Below are positions 1 to 9,244 of a stretch of 64,000 bases of DNA, in pieces. Position numbers and translations under genes: made by a program. The notes below the pieces were generated by a model, which was not told the origin of the DNA, made no database searches, and was given only the letters and a program-made list of their open reading frames with translations. The stretch is taken from contig NZ_LMUO01000004.1 in assembly GCF_009765905.1 (NCBI RefSeq), positions 1-64,000 on the forward strand, in the 5' to 3' direction. The DNA is from Mucilaginibacter sp. L196. Lineage in GTDB: Bacteria > Bacteroidota > Bacteroidia > Sphingobacteriales > Sphingobacteriaceae. How positions within the stretch are numbered: the first letter of the stretch is position 1; the number at the start of each line of letters is the position of its first letter.

Positions 1-199
1 GTTGTACTATGCGGTGGTGACCCACATAAGGTAAATACCTATCTTAAAATCTCCCCTGAATAATCTTCCGAACACCTATGGTGAAAACACCGACCACAGG
101 CTTTTTATTAGCGCTTTTTGTTTTGATATAAGTAAAGAAATCTTGCAACTTTTACCACAACAAATCACAAATCACTATTCAACTAATCACTAATTTTCC
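1..199. other. Left edge and pyrR upstream region
   Basis: No gene can be supported here. One plus frame is open from base 1 to a stop at 61-63 (about 20 codons), so the end of an upstream gene is possible but cannot be told from chance. A short minus-strand frame is also open between about 160 and 46. Bases 162-196 hold a seven-base-period AT-rich tract (two perfect AAATCAC units, then looser ones) that runs directly into the pyrR promoter. Confidence 0.4.
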
Positions 200-207
200 T
201 ACCTTTG
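200..207 (+). promoter_or_regulatory. Bacteroidota -7 promoter element of pyrR
   Basis: TACCTTTG matches the TAnnTTTG -7 consensus of the Bacteroidota primary sigma factor. It lies 18 bases before the ATG at 226. The alternative TTG start at 205 would fall inside this element, so the ATG is preferred. No clear TTTG -33 element is visible; the heptad tract occupies that position. Confidence 0.65.
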
Positions 208-225
208 CCCAAATCCACCCAAACG

Positions 226-771
226 ATGCAAAATCTTACGCTGCTCGACGGTCAAAAATTTCAGATTACAATACAGCGTTTATGTCGTCAGTTAATTGAA
301 AATCATGATGATTTTTCAAACTCAGTACTTATCGGCATACAACCCCGCGGCATTTATTTAGCCAAGCGCGTTGCCGAAGAACTACGCAAAATATTACCCG
401 ATAGCACTATACAACAAGGTGATTTAGATATTACTTTCTACCGCGATGATTTCCGTCGCCGTGGTGAGCAATTGGTACCAAATCAAACCAAAATAGATTT
501 TATTATAGAAGGCAAAAAGGTCATCATGATGGATGACGTATTGTGGACTGGCCGCACCATCCGTGCAGCAATGGATGCCATGCTTGCCTTCGGTCGCCCA
601 GAGAAGATAGAATTGCTTACCCTGGTTGACCGCCGATACTCGAGGCATATACCAGTAGCAGCAGACTATGTAGGTATTGAGGTTGATTCTATCGCATCGC
701 AAAAAGTGGTGGTGAGCTGGAAGGAAACAGACGGCGAAGACAGGATAGTTTTACTATCGGAAGCAAAATAA
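226..771 (+). CDS. pyrR: PyrR: pyrimidine regulator / uracil phosphoribosyltransferase
   Basis: This cytoplasmic phosphoribosyltransferase-fold protein has about 181 residues. The PRPP-binding loop VIMMDDVLWTGRT is at about residues 99-111, and an RGIYLAKR segment follows the first strand, as in PyrR. In Gram-positive bacteria PyrR binds pyr mRNA and also has weak uracil phosphoribosyltransferase activity. Here it precedes pyrB by 56 bases, which supports a role in pyrimidine synthesis or its control. No attenuator hairpin is evident in the pyrR-pyrB gap, so an RNA-binding mode is unproven. The ATG at 226 is chosen because an upstream TTG at 205 lies within the promoter. Confidence 0.9.
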   Translation: MQNLTLLDGQKFQITIQRLCRQLIENHDDFSNSVLIGIQPRGIYLAKRVAEELRKILPDSTIQQGDLDITFYRDDFRRRGEQLVPNQTKIDFIIEGKKVIMMDDVLWTGRTIRAAMDAMLAFGRPEKIELLTLVDRRYSRHIPVAADYVGIEVDSIASQKVVVSWKETDGEDRIVLLSEAK

Positions 772-789
772 AACAGAATACAATAATTT

Positions 790-817
790 CGAAATCGAAC
801 ATCCGAAACCCGAAATC
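790..817. repeat. Heptad-period tract before pyrB
   Basis: Four seven-base units start at 790, 797, 804 and 811: CGAAATC, GAACATC, CGAAACC and CGAAATC. They sit just upstream of the pyrB ATG at 828. The tract resembles in period, but not in sequence, others upstream of pyrR, argH and pheT. Its function is unknown. Confidence 0.6.
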
Positions 818-827
818 AACATAGAAA

Positions 828-1754
828 ATGGCAGGACTGAGCACAAGGCACTTATTAGGAATAAAAGATCTGAACCCGGCAGATATTCAATTAATATTTG
901 AAACAGCCGATACTTTTAAATCGGTATTGAATCGTCCCATTAAAAAAGTTCCTTCCCTGCGTGATGTAACCATTGCCAATATCTTTTTCGAAAACTCTAC
1001 CCGTACCCGTTTATCTTTCGAGCTGGCGGAAAAACGTTTATCGGCCGATGTGGTAAACTTCGCGGCATCCTCATCATCAGTAAGCAAAGGCGAAACGCTG
1101 ATAGATACCGTAAACAATATTTTAGCCATGAAAGTAGATATGGTGGTAATGCGCCATCCCTACGCCGGTGCCGGTATCTTCCTATCAAAACACGTAAAAG
1201 CACAAATTGTAAATGCAGGCGACGGCGCACACGAACACCCTACACAGGCTTTACTTGATGCTTTCTCTATCCGTGAGCGCTATGGTGATGTAGCTGGTAA
1301 AAAAGTGGTTATTGTGGGTGATATTTTGCACTCGCGTGTTGCCTTGTCAAACATACTTTGCCTAAAACATTTGGGCGCCGAGGTAATGGTTTGTGGCCCT
1401 ACTACGCTTATCCCCAAATATATTGGCTCGTTAGGTGTAAAGGTAGAGCATAACTTGTTAAAAGCATTAAATTGGTGCGATGTAGCCAACATGCTGCGCA
1501 TTCAATTGGAACGTCAGGATATTAAGTATTTCCCTTCCCTGCGTGAGTATACCATGCTTTACGGCTTGAATAAACAGATACTGGATTCTTTAGACAAAGA
1601 AATCACCGTAATGCATCCCGGCCCTATTAACCGCGGCGTAGAAATTACCAGTGATGTTGCCGATAGCAAGCAATCCATCATACTTGATCAGGTTGAAAAC
1701 GGTGTAGCTATACGTATGGCAGTACTGTACTTGCTGGCCGGGCAAACACCGTAG
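828..1754 (+). CDS. pyrB: Aspartate carbamoyltransferase catalytic subunit
   Basis: The enzyme joins aspartate and carbamoyl phosphate in the first committed step of pyrimidine synthesis. The 308-residue length is standard for the catalytic chain. The carbamoyl-phosphate loop STRTR is at residues 57-61, HPTQ at about 137-140, and the C-terminal HPGPINRG loop near 263. No pyrI regulatory chain is adjacent. The gene follows pyrR on the same strand without its own recognisable promoter, so the two are probably co-transcribed. Confidence 0.97.
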   Translation: MAGLSTRHLLGIKDLNPADIQLIFETADTFKSVLNRPIKKVPSLRDVTIANIFFENSTRTRLSFELAEKRLSADVVNFAASSSSVSKGETLIDTVNNILAMKVDMVVMRHPYAGAGIFLSKHVKAQIVNAGDGAHEHPTQALLDAFSIRERYGDVAGKKVVIVGDILHSRVALSNILCLKHLGAEVMVCGPTTLIPKYIGSLGVKVEHNLLKALNWCDVANMLRIQLERQDIKYFPSLREYTMLYGLNKQILDSLDKEITVMHPGPINRGVEITSDVADSKQSIILDQVENGVAIRMAVLYLLAGQTP

Positions 1755-1788
1755 CCAATAAATTATTCGCATATTCGTTAATATTGCG

Positions 1789-3231
1789 ATGTTTATGATA
1801 GCCAAACCCATTTGCCGTACTGTATTTGTTATTTTATTAAGCTGTATCTCACTAAATACCATAGCTCAAAGTGTTGAACAACACAAAACCGATTCGGTAT
1901 TCCAACTGGTTAAGGTTCAATTCAATGCTAAAAACGCTGATCAGCTTTATACGCTTACAGGCTCTAATCTGAAACGGGATCTTATCATTGAAACCTTTCG
2001 GAACATATGCAATAACCAGCTTTTTACTTTGGGCGAGATCAAGCAATCATCGCTTATCAGCTTTGAGAATAATAAGGTAGCTACATACAAATTAACTTTC
2101 AGTACTGGCCAGGTATTACAGCTATTAATGAGTCTTGACAGGAATGATAAACTGGAAGTCTTCCTCTTTCAGCCTTACAAAAAAGCTGAGGGAGGGAAAA
2201 AATCATTAGCCTTATCATCTAATCCACTAAAAACAATTGAAGACAAGGAAATTGATACTGTCGCACGTACTTACATTCAAAAAGCAAATACCGTTGGTTT
2301 AAGCATTGGGATATTAAAAGATAATAAAATTAGCTACTACGAGTATGGCGAAACTGATCGTGGCAATGGCAAGCTACCAACAGGAAGCACTCTGTTCGAG
2401 ATCGGTTCAATAACTAAAACTTTTACCGCTACCCTGCTGGCTTTGTATGTTAACGAGGGCAAATTAAAACTGAATGACCCGATAATTAAATATTTACCAG
2501 ACTCTGTGGCTGCAAATCCTGCGCTACATGCTATTACATTGGAGGATCTGAGCAATCATACCTCTGGCTTACCTAGCCTCCCTCCCGACTTCTTTGCCCA
2601 CGTTACAGACACATTAAACCCGTACAAGAATTATACGAAGCGCTTACTGTACGCCTATCTTAAAACCTGTACCCTAAACAGCAAACCTGGCGAAAAGTAC
2701 GCATACTCTAATATGGCAGTGGGTTTATTGGGCGATATTTTAGAACGCGTCAGTGGTAAAACATTTGAACAACTGGTAACTGAAAACATCACCCAACCCT
2801 TACAAATGAGCAGCACGGTACAGCATATTACGCCATTACTTAAACCGCGTTTTGTAAGCGTTTATAACGACGGCGGCAAACTCACCGAAGCTTGGGACTT
2901 TAGCGCCCTTGCACCTTGCGGCTCATTAAAATCAACTGTAAATAACCTGTTGGTATATGCTAAAGCCAATATGGTTAAAAGCAATACCAGGCTCTCAAAA
3001 GCATTTGAATTAACCCACCAGGTAACCTTTGACAAGGACATTAAAATTGGCCTTGCCTGGCATATTATTAAGGTTGATGGTGTAGAATATTATTTCCACA
3101 ATGGTGGTACATATGGCAGCAGCAGTTTTTTAGCGTTTAATCCCGAAAAGAATATAGCCATAGTGATATTATCAAATTGTGGCGAAAGTGTTGATCTGGT
3201 TGGGGTGGGTATTCTAAAGAAATTGCAGTAA
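1789..3231 (+). CDS. Secreted serine hydrolase, class C beta-lactamase-like
   Basis: This 480-residue protein has a signal peptide ending near NTIAQS and a roughly 100-residue N-terminal domain like the DUF3887-type domain found before beta-lactamase folds. The catalytic domain follows from about residue 150. Its nucleophile motif is SITK at 207-210, a YSN tyrosine motif lies near 305, and HNG (the KTG equivalent) lies near 436. Relatives include penicillin-binding carboxypeptidases, esterases and D-aminopeptidases, so the substrate cannot be fixed. It is likely periplasmic. It begins 34 bases after pyrB, but a functional tie to pyrimidines is not evident. Confidence 0.85.
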   Translation: MFMIAKPICRTVFVILLSCISLNTIAQSVEQHKTDSVFQLVKVQFNAKNADQLYTLTGSNLKRDLIIETFRNICNNQLFTLGEIKQSSLISFENNKVATYKLTFSTGQVLQLLMSLDRNDKLEVFLFQPYKKAEGGKKSLALSSNPLKTIEDKEIDTVARTYIQKANTVGLSIGILKDNKISYYEYGETDRGNGKLPTGSTLFEIGSITKTFTATLLALYVNEGKLKLNDPIIKYLPDSVAANPALHAITLEDLSNHTSGLPSLPPDFFAHVTDTLNPYKNYTKRLLYAYLKTCTLNSKPGEKYAYSNMAVGLLGDILERVSGKTFEQLVTENITQPLQMSSTVQHITPLLKPRFVSVYNDGGKLTEAWDFSALAPCGSLKSTVNNLLVYAKANMVKSNTRLSKAFELTHQVTFDKDIKIGLAWHIIKVDGVEYYFHNGGTYGSSSFLAFNPEKNIAIVILSNCGESVDLVGVGILKKLQ

Positions 3232-3238
3232 CTGCTAC

Positions 3239-3271
3239 AAAAAAAGCCGATCTGAAATTAATCAAACCGGC
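3239..3271 (-). terminator. Terminator of the RND efflux operon
   Basis: On the minus strand an imperfect stem, with GCCGG pairing CGGC around a short AT loop, is followed by seven U residues. It lies 32 bases past the stop of the adaptor gene. The plus strand also has A and T runs around it, so it may act for both converging transcripts. Confidence 0.6.
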
Positions 3272-3302
3272 CTCAAAAAAACAATAAAACTAACCTGTGG
3301 TA

Positions 3303-4493
3303 TTATTTTTTAGTTTTTGATGTATCTGCTTTCTCAGGTTTAGCGATTCCTGTTTGATCACCCGAACCTATCTTAATTGGCGATCCATCTCTGATCTCTT
3401 CTGTTGCGGCTTTAACTATCTGGTCACCTGCATCAATTTTACCATAGATCTCTATGTTATCTCCGGATTCAAGTCCTTTTTGCACACCAAGCCATTCCGC
3501 TTTTCCATCCTTCACTCTAATAACAAAAACTTTTTCTGTTGATGTTACCACTGCTGTTTTAGGCACAATAAATGCACTGTCACTTTGTACCAATGGTACG
3601 TTAACATCAGCATACATGTTTGGCAACAATTTTTTGCTGGTGTTATAAACGTCCATTTCCAAACGTTCTGATCTTAAAGTGTTATCCAATGCACCCGCTA
3701 AACGAACAACCTTAGCTGTGAATTTTTCGCCACGCAGCTCACGTATAACAAAACTAACCTCATCCCCGTTATGCAAACCACCAGTAAAGTTTTCAGGTAC
3801 CGATATTACCAAACGCAGCCTGTTATGATCCTCTAACCTAAATAAGGCTTGGTTTGATGCCGCACCACCCGGGCCAACATAAGCGCCAAGGTTTACATTA
3901 CGTAAAGTTATAACACCATCAAAAGGTGCCCTTATTTGCAGATAACCTAAGTTAGCCGCGAATGATTGGTATGAAGATTTAGCAGCCTCTACACTTGCCG
4001 AATCTGATGATTTTTTCGCTTGCGCCTGCTCCAAATCATTTTCAGAAACTGTACCCGGAGTTTTGCTAGTGCTGTATAATCTGTCGAAAGTTGCTTTACT
4101 GGCAAAGTATACCGCTTTAGCCTGCTGAATTCTTGATTTTGCTTCTTCCAGCTGTGAGTTTAACTCAGGAGCCTCAAGCATAGCTAGTAACTGCCCCTGG
4201 TGTACTTGCGAGCCTATATCAACCAAAAGCGTTTTTACATAACTATTAACCTTGGCGTACAGATCAGTTTGTTGATAGGCCTGCAATTCACCCGGCACGG
4301 TAATATTTGAACTTAATTTTCCTTTATTAACAGCAACCAGGCTTACAGTAGGCGTGTCTAATGCATTTTCCTGCTGCACGGTTAAATCCTGTTCTTCTTT
4401 GTCTTTTTTACTTTCGCCGCATGAGCTAAAAAGTACTGTACCAATAACTAAAGCGGTTACTACAATTATTAATTTATTTTTTTGGATGTTCAT
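3303..4493 (-). CDS. RND efflux periplasmic adaptor lipoprotein
   Basis: This 396-residue HlyD/AcrA-family adaptor bridges an RND pump and an outer-membrane channel. The signal peptide ends in the lipobox LFSSC with Cys25 as the lipidation site. A split lipoyl/barrel-sandwich domain flanks a coiled-coil hairpin (about 80-160), and a beta-barrel domain and membrane-proximal domain follow. It is the last gene of the operon and its start overlaps the end of the pump gene by 20 bases, indicating translational coupling. The C-terminus is Lys/Asp-rich. Substrate is unknown. Confidence 0.92.
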   Translation of the reverse strand: MNIQKNKLIIVVTALVIGTVLFSSCGESKKDKEEQDLTVQQENALDTPTVSLVAVNKGKLSSNITVPGELQAYQQTDLYAKVNSYVKTLLVDIGSQVHQGQLLAMLEAPELNSQLEEAKSRIQQAKAVYFASKATFDRLYSTSKTPGTVSENDLEQAQAKKSSDSASVEAAKSSYQSFAANLGYLQIRAPFDGVITLRNVNLGAYVGPGGAASNQALFRLEDHNRLRLVISVPENFTGGLHNGDEVSFVIRELRGEKFTAKVVRLAGALDNTLRSERLEMDVYNTSKKLLPNMYADVNVPLVQSDSAFIVPKTAVVTSTEKVFVIRVKDGKAEWLGVQKGLESGDNIEIYGKIDAGDQIVKAATEEIRDGSPIKIGSGDQTGIAKPEKADTSKTKK

Positions 4494-7400
4494 GATTGTG
4501 GTGCAATGGGATATAAAATTTACTTTCTTTATCTTCAGGGTCTAATGAAACAGAATCTGTTGTAGCGTTACCTTGTACCCAGGCAAATACCAGTGGTAAA
4601 ATAAATAACGCCGCAAATGTTGAGGCTATCAATCCGCCGATTACCGCGCGGCCTAACGGTGATGTCTGATCACCACCCTCGCCTAAGCCCGATGCCATCG
4701 GTATCATACCTACAATCATGGCCAAACTGGTCATTAATATAGGGCGTACACGTAAGGCAACCGCTTCACGGGCCGACTGTAGCGCATTGCCGTTATGCTT
4801 TCTTAATTCCTCCGCATTGGTTACGAGCAACACCGCATTGGAGATAGATACACCGACGGACATGATCATACCCATATAGGATTGCAGGTTAAGTGTAGCT
4901 CCTGTTATCTTCACCAGGAACAAGGAACCGAATAACACCGCGGGCACAGTTGACAATACCACCAGCGATACTTTAAACGATTGGAAGTTAGCCGCAAGCA
5001 TTAAGTATATTACTAAAATAGCCACTAACAAGCCGGTTTGCAAACTGCTTAACGTATCGGTAAGCGTTTGGCTCATACCCCGCAGCTCAACAGTTAAGCC
5101 ATGTGGTAATTTACCTAATGATTTTATTGCCTTTTGCACATCATCCGTAGCTGTACCCAAATCCACTTTATTGATATTGGCCGTAACCGATAGTGTTGGC
5201 ACTGCGCCTATATCATCATTTTCGCCGTAGGTGCTGTCCACCTTAATATCAGCTACATCACTTAATACAGGCCTTGGTTGATTCGCCAAAACAGGTATCT
5301 CACGAATATCGTTCAAACTGGACATCTGGTACTCCGGAACTTCAACCTGTACCTGGTAACTTAGGCCTGCTTTTTCATCAATCCAAACGTTCTTTTCGGT
5401 AAGGCGGGATGATGAGGTTGATGCAGTTAATGTACGTGATATATCATTTACACTAACGCCTAATTCAGCTGCACGAGTCCGGTCAATATTAATATCGATA
5501 GATGGATACTGGTATGATTGTGCTATTTGAACATCGCGCAAATATTTAATACTATCCAGTTTTTTCACCATCGTTAAAGCAAAAGCAACATTCTGCTTCT
5601 TATTCTTTCCGGTAAAGGCCACCTCGATTGGTGTTGGTGATCCCTGGCTCAAAATTTTATCAGTAAGCTCAATAGGCTCGAATGACATTTTTACATCCGG
5701 TAGCGCTATTTTCATTGAGTCCCTGAATCTGTCTTTTAACTCATCCAAGTTTACTTTATAGCTCTCTGCAAGTTGCACTTGCATAACTGCCTCCTGCGGG
5801 CCTGCCATAAATAAGTAAATAGGGTTTGTTGAGAATGATGACGGGTGCGTACCAACTATAGTTGAGGTGATAGCTATGTTTTTTCTACCTACCAAACCTT
5901 CAAGCACGTGTAATGCTGTTAAGGTTGATGTTTCCGTACGTTCAAGCCTGGTGCCATCCGCACCGCGCAAACGAACCTGGAAGGTGCCTGAGTTAACTTT
6001 AGGCAATACGTCACGTCCAATTGTCGCGAATAGCAAGAAAGCTAACGCAAAAGCCACAACTAAATAAATACCAACAATTAATTTGCGGCGCAGCATCATT
6101 TTATCGATTACCTTAAGGAACCATACTCTGAACTTGTCAAACTTAGTTTCATTTTTGCCATGTTCCTCGGTAGCATGCTTAATTGCTTTCTCTTTTTGAT
6201 CCCATGGGTCACCTTCATCATCCAGGGCGTAACCATCTTTATGGCTCTTGTCTTCATGCTCATTTTTCATTATCCAGTTTGCCATAATCGGCACAAAGGT
6301 TTGAGCAAGCAGGTATGATATGATCATGGCGAAACCAATTGCCAATGATAATGGCAGGAATAACGCTCCCGGGATACCTGTCATGGTAAAGGCTGGTGCA
6401 AACACCGCCAGAATACAAAACAAGATTAACAACTTAGGGAAAGCGATTTCTTTACAGGCATCCCATATAGCTAATGCTTTGGGTTTACCCATATCAAAGT
6501 GCTGGTGAATATTCTCAATGGTTACCGTCGACTCATCCACCAGGATACCAATAGCAAGCGACAGACCGCTCAACGTCATGATGTTTATTGTTTGATGGAA
6601 TAAGTACAGGAAGAAAACGCTGGAAATAACGCAGGTAGGAATAGTCATGATAACGATGAGCGCACCGCGCCTGTCGCCCAAAAACAACAATACCATTAGG
6701 CCGGTAAGTATCGCTCCTATAGCACCTTCTTCGGCTAAACTTTTTACCGCGTTTATTACATATATCGATTGGTCAAATACGAAAGACAGTTTAACATCCG
6801 GTGGTACCAAACCTTGAAAACGAGGTATCGCTTTCTTTAAATTCTGTACAACATCCCATGTTGACGCCGATGCCGATTTGGTAATTGGCAAATAAACCGA
6901 GCGTTTACCATTAATAAGCGCATATCCTGCTGTAACGTCGGCAGCATCTTCAACAGTAGCTACATCCTTCAGAAATATAGTTTGGACACCATTCTTATAC
7001 AGGGGGATATCACCAAAGTCGCTAACGTTTTTAATAGTGGTATTAGCAGGTGTAAGATAATTGAGATCGCCTATACGTACGTTACCTGCAGGCGTATTCT
7101 GATTGTTATCCCGCAAGGCAAGCACCAGTTGATCCGGTGTTAAATTATGCTGGCGAAGTAGTTGCGGATCGGCTTTAATAACTATAGTACGCTGGTTACC
7201 ACCAAACGGCGCCGGTGCAACCAAACCCGGTACAGTTGTAAATGCCGAACGTATATAAACTAATGCAAAGTCAAGCAACTCGTTATTGCTACGTGTAGGG
7301 CTGCTTAATACAAGCTGGCCTACCGGTAATGTTGAGGCATCAAAACGCAAAATAAATGGCGGCTGAGATCCCTGCGGGAAACCTGCCTGTGCCCTGTTAG

Positions 7401-7734
7401 TATACGCCGTGACCTCCGCCGCGGCCTGTGCCATATTAGTGCCTTCGTAAAATGTCACTTTAATCAGGGTTAAGCCCTGTATATTTTTTGTCTCGATGCT
7501 TTTTACACCAGATACAAATAGTAGTAAGTTAACGTATGATTTGGCAAAATACGCCTCCATTTGGTTAGGTGTAAAACCACCATAAGGGTGCGATACATAA
7601 ATAACCGGCAAATTAAGGTCGGGGAATATATCTATCTTAATGCTGCGCGTAGCATTAATACCAAAGAAAAACAATGCTGCTACTATAACCAGTATGGTGA
7701 TTGGCCTTTGAAGGGCCCCTTTTATCATTCCCAT
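4474..7734 (-). CDS. RND-family efflux pump (HAE1-like)
   Basis: This 1086-residue inner-membrane transporter has the duplicated AcrB-like layout of 12 membrane helices and two large periplasmic loops. The TM4 proton-relay motif reads GILVDESTVTIEN where AcrB-type pumps have VDDAIV, so the second relay aspartate is glutamate. The loop between TM6 and TM7 is unusually long and charged (about residues 495-540, with several His, Asp and Lys). The gene lies between the outer-membrane factor and the adaptor and is transcribed with both. Drug or lipid export is likely; the substrate is not predictable. The C-terminus ends in a His-rich tail. Confidence 0.94.
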   Translation of the reverse strand: MGMIKGALQRPITILVIVAALFFFGINATRSIKIDIFPDLNLPVIYVSHPYGGFTPNQMEAYFAKSYVNLLLFVSGVKSIETKNIQGLTLIKVTFYEGTNMAQAAAEVTAYTNRAQAGFPQGSQPPFILRFDASTLPVGQLVLSSPTRSNNELLDFALVYIRSAFTTVPGLVAPAPFGGNQRTIVIKADPQLLRQHNLTPDQLVLALRDNNQNTPAGNVRIGDLNYLTPANTTIKNVSDFGDIPLYKNGVQTIFLKDVATVEDAADVTAGYALINGKRSVYLPITKSASASTWDVVQNLKKAIPRFQGLVPPDVKLSFVFDQSIYVINAVKSLAEEGAIGAILTGLMVLLFLGDRRGALIVIMTIPTCVISSVFFLYLFHQTINIMTLSGLSLAIGILVDESTVTIENIHQHFDMGKPKALAIWDACKEIAFPKLLILFCILAVFAPAFTMTGIPGALFLPLSLAIGFAMIISYLLAQTFVPIMANWIMKNEHEDKSHKDGYALDDEGDPWDQKEKAIKHATEEHGKNETKFDKFRVWFLKVIDKMMLRRKLIVGIYLVVAFALAFLLFATIGRDVLPKVNSGTFQVRLRGADGTRLERTETSTLTALHVLEGLVGRKNIAITSTIVGTHPSSFSTNPIYLFMAGPQEAVMQVQLAESYKVNLDELKDRFRDSMKIALPDVKMSFEPIELTDKILSQGSPTPIEVAFTGKNKKQNVAFALTMVKKLDSIKYLRDVQIAQSYQYPSIDINIDRTRAAELGVSVNDISRTLTASTSSSRLTEKNVWIDEKAGLSYQVQVEVPEYQMSSLNDIREIPVLANQPRPVLSDVADIKVDSTYGENDDIGAVPTLSVTANINKVDLGTATDDVQKAIKSLGKLPHGLTVELRGMSQTLTDTLSSLQTGLLVAILVIYLMLAANFQSFKVSLVVLSTVPAVLFGSLFLVKITGATLNLQSYMGMIMSVGVSISNAVLLVTNAEELRKHNGNALQSAREAVALRVRPILMTSLAMIVGMIPMASGLGEGGDQTSPLGRAVIGGLIASTFAALFILPLVFAWVQGNATTDSVSLDPEDKESKFYIPLHHNHEHPKK

Positions 7735-7752
7735 TAGTGTATATTATGTATG

Positions 7753-9156
7753 TTAAAAGTTATTTATAAAAACCCCGAAATCGCCGGTTGCGGCCGCCTT
7801 ATACAATAAAGCTTGCCAAACATTGTTCGATGTAATATCCTGGTCAACTTCGGCACGGTTCAGCGTGTAAAGCGCATCCGTAAAGTCAACTATATTAGCA
7901 AGCCCATTTTTATATAGCGCGAATTTTTGAATGTAGGCACTGTTTGCTGCCCTTACTTCAACCGGTGCTTCTGAATAGTTTTTTAATGCGTTATTTATCT
8001 TAATGGTAGCTAACGCTTCCTGATCACGTATCTGCTCATCAGCCAGGTTATATTCATCTCTGTATTGTGCAGATGTGTATCGTTGTGATTTTACCTGGTA
8101 ATGCACCCGGAACGGATTAGTTAGGTTCCAAACAAAAGCTACACCTAGTAAATAGTTGTAACGTGTTGGATCTGCACCCGCACCGTAGCTGCTGCTATAA
8201 TCATTTCCATCTGATGCAATGTCAGATTTAAAACCTGATCCCCTACCCTGATATGTCCCAAAAAGACTAAATGTTGGATAGGCAAATGTATTTAAATATT
8301 TAGCCTGCTCATCGCTCACGCCTATGCGGTTACGGTAGTATTTTAAAACAGGATGCTCTTCCGTACCACTGGCCGGCTCGGCATAAATATTTGCAGGTAT
8401 TTTACTTATAAAGGTAGTATCCAGCACAAACTCCTGTGGTGGTATACCCAAATATTGCGCTAACTGATTAGCCTGCTCAGCAACTGTTTGCTGTGCATTG
8501 GTTAATGATATCCTTGCATTTGATACCTGGGCGTTTGCCAATGATGAATCCACACCCGGGTTTAAGCCGTTTTTCACACGTGCGATAACCACCTTTTGCA
8601 GGTCTAAACTGCGGTTAAGGTTATCTTGCTGTGCTTTACTTAATTGCTGGGCAACCAATAAATTAAGATAGGTGCTTGCCACTCTTACTTGATGTTCAAA
8701 TTGCTCCTGGGCTAAATCGCTTTCATTAAGCGTTACTACGGAGTTTTGAACTTTAACTTTTTCCTTTGCTCTGCCAAAAGCAAAAAAGTTCCAGTTAACG
8801 TTGGCTACGTAAAGTGAGCCAAAAGCGGCGTTCCAGTTTTGATTAGGTAGTGCAGGGCCGGAAGACGCAACAGCTAAACCACCGTATGAACCAATCGGGC
8901 CATTAGTGCCGTTTATGGTGCCATAAGCTTGCTGTGCTGATACGCTAAGATCAGGTAAATATTCAGTTTTGGTTTCTGTTAACGAGGCTTTCGAAGCGTT
9001 TAGCTGGTTTGCTTTAGCTTTAATAGTGCCATAGTTTGAAAGTGCTAACTGTTCGGCATCCTTTATACTAAGTACTTTTTGTTGGGCCTGTACATTTACT
9101 AAAATTAAAATACCTGATAAACTTAAGAATAGACGTTTAGAAATTGTAACTAACAT
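7753..9156 (-). CDS. TolC-family outer-membrane efflux protein
   Basis: This 467-residue protein has a signal peptide ending near VQAQQ and two repeated helical regions rich in Ala, Gln and Asn, as in the TolC family. It should form the trimeric outer-membrane duct of the efflux system. It is the first gene of a minus-strand operon followed after 18 bases by the RND pump. This order, duct then pump then adaptor, is less common than adaptor-first. It is divergent from a LysR gene that may control it. Confidence 0.92.
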   Translation of the reverse strand: MLVTISKRLFLSLSGILILVNVQAQQKVLSIKDAEQLALSNYGTIKAKANQLNASKASLTETKTEYLPDLSVSAQQAYGTINGTNGPIGSYGGLAVASSGPALPNQNWNAAFGSLYVANVNWNFFAFGRAKEKVKVQNSVVTLNESDLAQEQFEHQVRVASTYLNLLVAQQLSKAQQDNLNRSLDLQKVVIARVKNGLNPGVDSSLANAQVSNARISLTNAQQTVAEQANQLAQYLGIPPQEFVLDTTFISKIPANIYAEPASGTEEHPVLKYYRNRIGVSDEQAKYLNTFAYPTFSLFGTYQGRGSGFKSDIASDGNDYSSSYGAGADPTRYNYLLGVAFVWNLTNPFRVHYQVKSQRYTSAQYRDEYNLADEQIRDQEALATIKINNALKNYSEAPVEVRAANSAYIQKFALYKNGLANIVDFTDALYTLNRAEVDQDITSNNVWQALLYKAAATGDFGVFINNF

Positions 9157-9175
9157 ATTCGGTATTTTGATGCCG

Positions 9176-9183
9176 CAAAATTA
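9176..9183 (-). promoter_or_regulatory. -7 element of the efflux operon
   Basis: Read on the minus strand the sequence is TAATTTTG, a perfect TAnnTTTG element, about 20 bases upstream of the outer-membrane factor start. It lies in the 88-base divergent region shared with the LysR gene, where the regulator would be expected to bind. Confidence 0.65.
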
Positions 9184-9212
9184 AAACTATATTTTATATG
9201 AAAAAAATGAAT

Positions 9213-9220
9213 TAATTTTG
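9213..9220 (+). promoter_or_regulatory. -7 element of the LysR gene
   Basis: TAATTTTG matches TAnnTTTG and lies 25 bases before the ATG at 9245. It is only 30 bases from the opposing -7 element at 9176-9183, so the two divergent promoters overlap in their upstream regions. Confidence 0.65.
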
Positions 9221-9244
9221 TGTTAATCATTAATAAAAGTAATA

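Noticed and set aside
205..225. TTG start giving a longer PyrR
   Set aside because: The TTG is part of the TACCTTTG promoter element, so it would be at or before the transcript start.
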